Shown here: piece by piece, positions 21,411 through 28,700 of the stretch
How the letters are laid out: the number at the start of each line of letters is the position of its first letter
How positions within the stretch are numbered: position 1 is the first letter of the stretch
IMG/VR virus record: IMGVR_UViG_3300042090_003220
Span: 1-30,710 of that record
Reading direction: 5' to 3' (one strand)
Source of the DNA: a virus
Length of the DNA: 30,710 nt
Program-made: the position numbers and the translations under genes
The notes under the pieces: generated by a model
Told to the model about the DNA's origin: nothing
The model's database searches: none
The model's input: the letters and a program-made list of their open reading frames with translations, nothing else

Positions 21411-22541
21411 ATGAAGATGATCAAAATGGCGATGGTGGCGGTGATGAGTTTCATGCTGGCGTGCGGGCCGGCGGTGGCGACGCTGACGGCGACGTGGACG
21501 CCGGGGTATGTGTTCAGCGCGAATGAGCGGCCGACGACGGAGACGTTGAACGAGCTGGGCAACGGGACGATCCTGATCTCGGGCACGGTGGATGGATCCA
21601 CGGGCCTGACGGCGGGGAGCGTGGCGGGGAACCTGCTGGCGGACAGCGTACCGGACGGGGTGACGCTGAACTACAACGGGAGCGCGCCGCGGCAGATCGA
21701 GATCCTGCCGGGCGGGGTGGGCTGGCAGCAGGTGAACACGAACGTGGCGGGCCGGGCGTTGAGCGGCGGGTTCAACCAGGCCTCGCAGACGGGGACGAAC
21801 CTGAACGTGAATTACGACGGGTTGACGATCGTGCTGAACACGAACAACGCGCTGACGATCGGCGCGGGGTTTCTGGCGGGATTGTTCTTCACGTATCCGG
21901 CGACGCCGAACTTCACGAACCAGTGGGGCTATGCGCAGGCGTTCCTGATCACGAATTTCCAGATCACGCTGCCGACGAACGCGTGGACGTACGCGACGAA
22001 CACGTGGCGGGGGACGACGATCACGACGAACAGCGCGGCGCCGGCGCTGGCCGCGGCGGACACCACGGCGATCCAGAGCACGCTGCAGGACACGAACACG
22101 GTGACGACGCTGGGGAGCCTGGCGGGATTTGTGCAGGGGCAGGAGCAGCAGAACGCGGGGACGTACACGAACCTGACGCGGGTGCTGCCGACGGCGCCGG
22201 GCGTGGTGCCGTGGTACTGGGGCGGCTCGACGAACAACGCGACGAACGTGACGGCGAGCAGCCAGACGATCACGGTGTGGGTGAACTCGAACACGGCGAG
22301 CGCGATGCTGGTGGACGTGGGGGGATCGTACGCGCATTACCAGAGCGGCAGCGGCTCGTATTCGGTGATCCTGGGGGACCAGAACACGAACCAGGTGTTC
22401 CTCATCAGCGCGGCGCAGGATCCGGGGGTGTTTCCGGTCAACCGGTTCATCGTGCCGCCGCATTACGGGATTTACCTCAAGGGCGGCAGCGGGAGCAGCC
22501 CGGTGAACTGGGCGTTCACGCTGCTGGCAACGCCGTACTGA
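21411..22541 (+). CDS. Fibre-like protein with N-terminal signal-like segment (376 aa)
   Basis: Residues 1-23 (MKMIKMAMVAVMSFMLACGPAVA) look like a Sec signal peptide; the MLAC before the cleavage region is a poor lipobox. The mature start, WTPGYVFSANERPTTETLNELG, and ISGTVDGSTGLTAGSV match the N-terminal style of phage tail fibres. The rest is beta-rich with many Thr and Asn (LNVNYDGLTIVLNTNNALTIGAG; SSQTITVWVNSNTASAMLVDVGGSYAHYQ) and ends in a receptor-domain-like strand set (HYGIYLKGGSG, NWAFTLLATPY). It follows the nozzle-like gene. It may be the tail-tip or host-range protein; the signal segment is unexplained. No Shine-Dalgarno sequence. Confidence 0.65.
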   Translation: MKMIKMAMVAVMSFMLACGPAVATLTATWTPGYVFSANERPTTETLNELGNGTILISGTVDGSTGLTAGSVAGNLLADSVPDGVTLNYNGSAPRQIEILPGGVGWQQVNTNVAGRALSGGFNQASQTGTNLNVNYDGLTIVLNTNNALTIGAGFLAGLFFTYPATPNFTNQWGYAQAFLITNFQITLPTNAWTYATNTWRGTTITTNSAAPALAAADTTAIQSTLQDTNTVTTLGSLAGFVQGQEQQNAGTYTNLTRVLPTAPGVVPWYWGGSTNNATNVTASSQTITVWVNSNTASAMLVDVGGSYAHYQSGSGSYSVILGDQNTNQVFLISAAQDPGVFPVNRFIVPPHYGIYLKGGSGSSPVNWAFTLLATPY

Positions 22542-22564
22542 CCAACGTGACGTTGGATCCAAAT

Positions 22565-23221
22565 ATGAAACTGCAACCATTCTTTATCACCGGGATCCCG
22601 CGGACGCGGACGGCGTGGCTGGCGAATTTCTTCACCACGAAGAATTCGTTTTGCTGGCATGATGCGATGAAGGGCGGCTGGCGCGCGGAGCACGTTCATG
22701 ACAAGTTGATGCAGGCGAAGCTGGCGGGGAATTATTATTGCGGCGATGCGGACAGCGGGCTGCTGCTGGTGATGGAGCGGATGAATGAGATCTTTCCCCA
22801 GGCGCGGTGGTTGTTTGTGCGGACGACGCCGGCGGACGCGGCGCGGAGCTACCGGGAATATTTTACGGAAGGGAAGGAATATCCCGGAGTGCCGGCGGGG
22901 ACGGACCTCGAGGAGATGATGGAGAACATCCACGAAAAGTATGAGGCGGCCTTGGCGAGCGTCCCGGCGTCCAGACGCCTGGAGGTGGACAAGACGGACC
23001 TGGACCATCCGAAGGTGATGGAGTCGGTGTGGCGTTGGCTGGTGCCGGGGCTGAGCTGGGATCCGTTGCGGTATGAGTTGTTGAATGAGCTGGCGGTGAA
23101 TGTGCTGGCGAGGAAAGTTAAGGTGGCGGCGTTACCCAATCAACTGGGGGCTGGAAAGCCCCCAGCACCGGCAGGCTGGAAAGCCTGCCCTACGGCGGAG
23201 CCGTTGAGCGGGCCGATTTGA
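22565..23221 (+). CDS. Sulfotransferase-like protein (218 aa)
   Basis: The N-terminus FFITGIPRTRTAWLANFFT (G10, R13, R15, T16) has the form of the 5'-phosphosulfate loop of PAPS-dependent sulfotransferases, GxPRSGT-like, and residues DSGLLLVMERMNEIFPQARWLFVRTTPADAARSYREYF fit the second, 3'-phosphate-binding block (strand, R, then S). It may transfer sulfate to a cell-surface sugar or to a virion component. The length is short for the family. The C-terminal tail (GAGKPPAPAGWKACPT) is a double-hairpin element read in frame, and ASVPASRRLE comes from another palindrome. The GNAT-like gene follows after 4 bases. A kinase of the same P-loop class is the main alternative. Confidence 0.62.
   Translation: MKLQPFFITGIPRTRTAWLANFFTTKNSFCWHDAMKGGWRAEHVHDKLMQAKLAGNYYCGDADSGLLLVMERMNEIFPQARWLFVRTTPADAARSYREYFTEGKEYPGVPAGTDLEEMMENIHEKYEAALASVPASRRLEVDKTDLDHPKVMESVWRWLVPGLSWDPLRYELLNELAVNVLARKVKVAALPNQLGAGKPPAPAGWKACPTAEPLSGPI
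22961..22983 (+). repeat. GTCCCGGCGTC palindrome inside a gene
   Basis: GTCCCGGCGTC matches the left arm of the hairpin at 11943-11973; GGCGTC, CA and GACGCC form the local palindrome here. It is read in frame in the sulfotransferase-like gene. Confidence 0.65.
23146..23193 (+). repeat. Double-hairpin element, copy 6 (extended stem)
   Basis: Stem 1 is lengthened on both arms to GGGGGCT/AGCCCCC, stem 2 is GGCAGGCT/AGCCTGCC, linker AGCACC. It is translated in a different frame from copies 1 and 4, at the C-terminus of the sulfotransferase-like gene. Confidence 0.92.
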
Positions 23222-23225
23222 TTTT

Positions 23226-23588
23226 ATGCTGGAGTACCAGGACATTTTGACGCCGGCGCAGCTCGAAGCGGTGCGGACGGCGGCGCGGCTGGATCCGGCG
23301 CGGCATGATCCGCGGTTCGCGACGCACGCGGTGCTGCGGGACGGCGAGATCGTGGGGGCGCTCTCGGTGTGCCGGCTGCAGGTGACGAACATCTGGAGCC
23401 ATTCGGTGTTGAACGGGGCGATCCACACGGCGCGGATCATCCAGCACGCGCGCGGGCTGACGTACAAGGCGGCGGCCGGGCGGCCGTGGGTGACGATGTG
23501 CGCGGCGGGCAGCCCGATCTATCCGTTCATGGAGCGGTTTGCGTTTCAGAGATTGGGCGAAACAACTTTATTTGAGGAGGTAAAATAA
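23226..23588 (+). CDS. GNAT-like acetyltransferase-type protein (120 aa)
   Basis: The pattern HAVLRDGEIVGALSVCRL (central GNAT strand pair), a helix (IHTARIIQHARGL), and the closing SPIYPFMERFAFQRLGETTLF, which recalls the GFxxxG end of GNAT proteins, suggest a small acetyltransferase-like fold. The acetyl-CoA loop (Q/RxxGxG/A) is not clear, so catalysis is not certain. Small GNAT-like proteins are common in phage virion gene blocks. The ATG at 23226 is 5 bases after the sulfotransferase-like stop, suggesting a pair that modifies a surface or virion target. Its end contains the Shine-Dalgarno sequence of the next gene. Confidence 0.55.
   Translation: MLEYQDILTPAQLEAVRTAARLDPARHDPRFATHAVLRDGEIVGALSVCRLQVTNIWSHSVLNGAIHTARIIQHARGLTYKAAAGRPWVTMCAAGSPIYPFMERFAFQRLGETTLFEEVK
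23575..23581 (+). promoter_or_regulatory. Strong Shine-Dalgarno sequence
   Basis: AGGAGGT, 8 bases before the ATG at 23590 and inside the end of the preceding gene. It is the only full-strength ribosome-binding site I see in the window, suggesting high expression of the gene that follows. Confidence 0.85.
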
Positions 23589-23589
23589 T

Positions 23590-24576
23590 ATGGCGTGTAT
23601 TTCATTACCGGTTTTGGCGGCGGTGGGGACGACAGCGATGGGCGCGGCGAGCGCGGCGGGGGCGTTCTCGCCGGGCGCGCCGGCGCAGGGCAACTACGGC
23701 GCGGAGACGGCGCAGGCCTTGCAGGCGCAGATCCAGGAGGCGCCGCAACTGTACCAGGCGCAGGCGAACCCGAGCTACGGCGAGCCGGCGTATGCGGCGC
23801 TGAACCTGACGAACCTCTCGACGCTGCTGAACGGCGCGAACGGGCAGGCGGGGCTGCTGGCGGACCAGCAGCAGGCGCAGGCGGCGGCGGCCAAGGGACA
23901 ATCCGCCGCGAACACCATCCTGCGGACCAGCTCGCTGAACGACGTGCTGAACCTGGGACCGACGGGCGTGGCGGCGATGAACGCGGCGGATCCGGCCGGC
24001 GCGTCGTTGTTGACGCAATTGAACACACAGGCGAATCAGGGATTGGCGGCCGGGAGTGGCATGACGGCGGACCAACAACGGCAGCTGAATAATTCCGTGA
24101 GCGGTTCGCAGGGCGCGCGCGGCATGGCGTACGGGCCAGCCAGCGCGTACGCCAGCGTGTTGGCGACAAGCCAAGCGGGGCAGCAGCAATTGGCGCAGCG
24201 ACAGCAGACAGCGGCAGGTGTGGTGGGAGCAGACCAGAGTTTTTACGGCGCACCATATCAGGCGATCTTGGGGACGCAGAGCAATGCGGGGGGTGCGGCA
24301 AATTCCTTGCTGGCGCAGGGCAATGCGATGCAACCCGGAAGCCAGTTCAATCCGCAAAGTCCGCTGGCGGCGAGCATCTACAGCCAGAACCTGACCTCGA
24401 CGAACACGTACAACGCGGCGAATGCCGGCGGCCAGGCGCTGCAGCAGGGCGTGGGCGGGGCGTATAGCGGACTGCTCAACATGTTCAACAGCAATTATAA
24501 CAGTCCTAGCGGATACTCTTCATCTTTCGCATCTGGCGGATATACCAGTCAAGGATTGCCGTTAAACAGTTACTAG
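23590..24576 (+). CDS. Internal virion (ejection) protein candidate 1 (328 aa)
   Basis: Starts with a short hydrophobic Ala/Gly-rich segment (ISLPVLAAVGTTAMGAASAAGAF), then a Gln/Ala/Asn-rich helical and loop-rich body (AETAQALQAQIQEAPQLYQAQANPSYGEPAYAALNLTNL; LLADQQQAQAAAAKGQSA; DQQRQLNNSVSGSQGARG) and a Gly/Ser/Tyr-rich end (SGYSSSFASGGYTSQG). This composition and the hydrophobic start fit the DNA-ejection proteins of podoviruses (T7 gp14, P22 gp7/gp16/gp20 type), which leave the head and form a channel across the envelope. The function is inferred from composition and gene order; no family motif is recognised. A strong Shine-Dalgarno sequence precedes it. Confidence 0.6.
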   Translation: MACISLPVLAAVGTTAMGAASAAGAFSPGAPAQGNYGAETAQALQAQIQEAPQLYQAQANPSYGEPAYAALNLTNLSTLLNGANGQAGLLADQQQAQAAAAKGQSAANTILRTSSLNDVLNLGPTGVAAMNAADPAGASLLTQLNTQANQGLAAGSGMTADQQRQLNNSVSGSQGARGMAYGPASAYASVLATSQAGQQQLAQRQQTAAGVVGADQSFYGAPYQAILGTQSNAGGAANSLLAQGNAMQPGSQFNPQSPLAASIYSQNLTSTNTYNAANAGGQALQQGVGGAYSGLLNMFNSNYNSPSGYSSSFASGGYTSQGLPLNSY

Positions 24577-24583
24577 GAAATTT

Positions 24584-25696
24584 ATGCCTGACTATCAATC
24601 ACCTTACATGGGGGCCGGGGACGGAATGGCGCCGTATAATCCGGGCCTGGCGCCGGCGCTGGAAAGCGCGAACAACAATTTCATGAAGGCGAACACGCAG
24701 TTCGACCAGGACATGCACGACGCGATCGGCCAGCACAAGCAGAACGTGCAGGACAGCGCGAACGCGGACCAGACGTTTCAGATGCTGGTGCCGGCGATCA
24801 AGCAGGCGGGGCTGCCGCTGGATCCGGACATCGTGGCGAAGTACGGGGGCGCGAGCCTTTCGGCGAAGAAGGGGATGATCGGCGCACTGGCGACGCAGTA
24901 TGCCGCGGCGTTGAGCGCGCAGAAGGATCAGGCGCAGATCCAGCAGTACACCGCTCAGGCGGCGGACCGGCAGGCGGATGCGAAGGCATCTTCCGATGCT
25001 GGCAATTTCCTGCAAAGATACGGGCAGAACATCGCGCCGGACCCGGATGGCGACCCGAATCAACCGGCGGTTTCACCCATTGAAGCGTTCAACCAGACGT
25101 TGAAACAGATGCCGAAAGATTTTGATGTGGGACGGGCATTGCCAAAGGCGATGGATGCCATATCCAAATTTAACCAGATGAAAGCCGGACCGGCTGGCGC
25201 TGAAGATACGCCGATTGTGCCGCAAGACCTGGGGAATGGCCGGACGGGTTACCGGATGCCGGGGAGCAAGCAGTTTGAGATCAAGGATGATCCGACCTCG
25301 CTGGAATCGGGCGCGACGCCGATGACGGCACCGGATGGGTCGTTGCTGGGTTACAACATTCCGAAGGGCGGCGGCAAATATAATTTCCAGCCGATCAAGG
25401 AAATGACGGATGACCAGAAGCAGAACCTGATCTTGCAGCATCAAAAGGCGACCTCCGGTTTGCTGGCGATGATCCCGGGAGCGCAGGGCAATCCAGATTC
25501 CTTGAAGGCGATCAATGATGAGATCGCCACGCACCGGAACGCGGTGACACAACTGCAGGCGAAGGCCAAGGCACCGGGCGCGCCGGCGGATGCGCCGCTG
25601 GCAATGCCGACGGACAAGGCGCAGATGAAGAAGGGGCAGGCGTATCAGACTTCACGCGGAGTCTATACGTGGGATGGGACGCAGTTCACCAAATAA
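24584..25696 (+). CDS. Internal virion (ejection) protein candidate 2 (370 aa)
   Basis: Largely helical and Gln/Ala/Asp-rich: ALESANNNFMKANTQFDQDMHDAIGQHKQNVQDSANADQTFQMLVPAIKQAGL is a long amphipathic stretch, and AQKDQAQIQQYTAQAADRQADAKASSDAG continues it. The C-terminal third includes TDDQKQNLILQHQKATSGLLAMIPG and ends in a short beta segment (QAYQTSRGVYTWDGTQF). No signal peptide, membrane span or enzyme motif is seen. It lies between the first ejection candidate and the giant protein, spacing 7 and 4 bases, consistent with one co-expressed set. AGGA at 24572-24575 is a good ribosome-binding site. Confidence 0.55.
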   Translation: MPDYQSPYMGAGDGMAPYNPGLAPALESANNNFMKANTQFDQDMHDAIGQHKQNVQDSANADQTFQMLVPAIKQAGLPLDPDIVAKYGGASLSAKKGMIGALATQYAAALSAQKDQAQIQQYTAQAADRQADAKASSDAGNFLQRYGQNIAPDPDGDPNQPAVSPIEAFNQTLKQMPKDFDVGRALPKAMDAISKFNQMKAGPAGAEDTPIVPQDLGNGRTGYRMPGSKQFEIKDDPTSLESGATPMTAPDGSLLGYNIPKGGGKYNFQPIKEMTDDQKQNLILQHQKATSGLLAMIPGAQGNPDSLKAINDEIATHRNAVTQLQAKAKAPGAPADAPLAMPTDKAQMKKGQAYQTSRGVYTWDGTQFTK

Positions 25697-25700
25697 ATCA

Positions 25701-28700
25701 ATGGCGGACACGCTGACATTTGAGGACGCGCAAGGGCCGTCCACCCTCACGTTTGAAGATGCGCAAGCACCCAGCGCACCTTCCGGTGAGGCACCATCCA
25801 CCATGACGTTTGAGGAGGGGTTGCCGGTGGATACCAGCAAGCTGCAGGCGAACCCCTACGAGACCGCCCAGTTGCAGGATCCTAATTTGCGCGGGGTGCT
25901 GGGGCCGGGCACACAGGAGGACGCGGCGAATGTGATCAAGGCCATTGGCGCGGCTCCGGGTGCGGTGGCGGGGTACGCGGGAAATGTGGTGCGTGGCGGC
26001 GTGGCGGACGTGGCGCAGACGCTGCACGGCGATGAAAAGTATTATGAGCTGAATAATCTGGCCGCGGCGGCGTTGGGTGAAACACCGCAGATCGATGATG
26101 AGTTGAAGCTGGCGAGCGGGGAAGCGCCGGCCGCCGCGACGATGGCAAAGGTGAGCCAGGGCGCGGCGGCGTCCATTCCGCTCATGGCGGCCGGAATGCC
26201 GGCGGGCGTGGCGGGACGATTGATCAGCGCCGGGTTTGCGGCGGACATGATCCGCGGCGGCGGCCAGGCGGCGACGGATCTGGGGACGGAGCTGGGGAAG
26301 AATCCCGAGGACCGCGATCCGGACAAGATCACGAGCGCCGTCAGTGACCTGGTGCAGGCGGGAGCGTTTGCGCCATTGGCAGGGGCGCACGCGGTGCCGG
26401 ACAAACTCAAGGCGACGGCCGAGCTGTCCATGCAGTTGTTGAATGACCCCACGTTTGCCACGCCGAAGGTGGAAGCGCCCACTTCGATGACGTTTGAAGA
26501 CGCAACCAAGCCAGCAGCCGTCCAAACGCCTGGAACGCCGCCGCCTGGCACACTGAGTTTTGAAGAGGCGAGCAAGCCCACACCTTCCCCGTCGCCGGCC
26601 GCTATTCCTCCTATTCCCGTGACGACCGCTCCGCCAGCAGAGACGGCAACGGCACCCGTGTCCCCAGCGCCGGCGGCGGCTCCCGTCAAACTATTGCCGG
26701 TGGACGTATCGGACAAGGATGTGAAAGCGATGAGGGGCAGCGTGGACACGCCGCCGGATGTGTTGGACACGATCTCGGATCATTTTCCGAACGGCGTGCA
26801 GTTTGATCGCGCCGATCAGGGTGAGGCGGTGCGCAGCGCGCAGGGCCGGGCGGCGGAATTGATGAGCCACACCCAGGGCGAGCCGGCGGATCAGGTGCTG
26901 CAGGGATTGCACGCAGAAGGTCTGTTCAAGAATTTGGAGACACCGGATGATCTGGCGCAGGCGATGGTACAGGCCGGGCAGGTCCGGCTGGCGGCGCGGG
27001 GCAACATGACGGCGGAGGCGCGGCAGCTCGCGGAGGAACAGGCGCGAACGGTGGCGTTTGAATCGGCGAACAAAGCGAGCCGGCCGGGCGTGGAGAGCGT
27101 GCCGATCGAACAACTATTTCTTGGCGACACGGTGAAAATCAAGGGCCAGCCCATGACGGTGGTGGAGCATCCGGTGGATGCGGACACAGGAAAACCGTTT
27201 GGCGTGACGCTGGAGGGGGCTTATGGGCGGCAGACGCTAAACATGGGTTCGCAACTGCACATCGATGCGGGCAGCTTGAAGGAGGGTGAGATGGTGGGGA
27301 TGGGGGCGGCGGTGCCGAGCGAGTTTCATAACACGACCGGCGGCGATACGGGGATCAAGAAGGCGGCCGTGGCACAGGAACGCCAGGCGCGAGGGGAAGC
27401 GCCACTTGCGCAGCCGCCGGTGCGCAGTTTCCCGGGCGACGTATGGCAGGGGGCGCTGGCGAAGGTGGCGGATAATCCTTCAGCCCCGCTGGAGCTGGTG
27501 AACTCCATGTTGTCAGACCAGGTGGAGGGCCGGAAGCGGGCTTTGACGGATGATGATGTGGCGTTGCTGTTGCACCGTCACACTGACCTGAATTATCAGC
27601 GGGCGAAACTGGTGCGCGAACAAGCGCAGGTAGAGGACGATGCGAAACAGTTTCCAAATCGCGCAGACGAATTACCCCGCATCAAGGGGGACATCGCCAA
27701 GCTGGACGATCAGTTGGACGCTTTGGAGAAGGTGATGGCGCCGGCGGCGACGGAGACGGCGCGGGGCCTAGCGGCGTTGCGGGCGATGGTGCAGGATAAT
27801 TATTCGCTGGCGCGCATGGAACGGGTGCGCACGAAGCAACTGACGGATATCAAGGGGCGCGACCTGACGGCCGGCGAGCACGCGGACATGATGAAGGAGT
27901 TGCTGGATCTCCGGGCGAAGATGAAGGATGCGACGGAGCGCGAGGCGAAGGCCAAGGCGGCAGATGATGAAGAGCGGAGCAAGGCAATGGCGGACGCGGA
28001 GATCGCGGCGCGCATCGAGCAGGTGAAGAACGGGGTGGGTTATGACCGGCAGGTGCATTCGCTGGCGGACCGGATCGTGACGGCGCTGGAGAAAGAGGCG
28101 ACGGCGGCGCGGGCACGGTTGAAGGCGAAGTTTGCGCGGTTCAACACGGGGTTGGATCCGACGCTGCTGACGGACCTCGCGACGGTGGGCGCGGCGCACA
28201 TCGCGCGGGGCACGCTGGATTTTACCCGTTGGAGCAAGGCGATGGTGGCGGACTTTGGTGAGAATGTCATTCCGTGGCTGAACCAAGCCTGGACGAAGGC
28301 AAATGCCCGGGTAGATACGGCCGTGGACCGGCTGGCGCAGGGCAAACAGTCCATCGAGGTTAAGAAGCGCATCCGGAAGGACGATGTGACGGGGCAGCGC
28401 AAGAGCATCATCGCGGGGCTGAAGGACGCGGCGACGGAGCAGCGTCCGCTCGATGAGCAGGGCGACTACATCCGGAAACTAATGGAGAATTTTATCGTGA
28501 GCGGGCTGAAGGAGCGCGAGCCGTTGGTGGACGCGATCCATAAGACCTTGACGGATGATGTGGGCATGGCGGATGTCACGCGGCGCGATGTGCGGGAGGC
28601 GATGGCGAACTACGGGAAGTTCAAAGCGCTGAACCCGGATGAGATCAAAGCGAAGCGACGGGATTTGAGCCACCAGATCGCGCAGACGCTGAAACTGGAG

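Noticed and set aside
21923-22564. Long Gly/Asp-rich frame running into the sulfotransferase-like gene
   Set aside because: It is the shadow of the fibre-like gene; the real start is the ATG at 22565, where family-like sequence begins.
7620-23193. CRISPR-like array from the repeated 47-base elements
   Set aside because: Copies are kilobases apart, between or inside genes, with no regular spacers and no cas genes.
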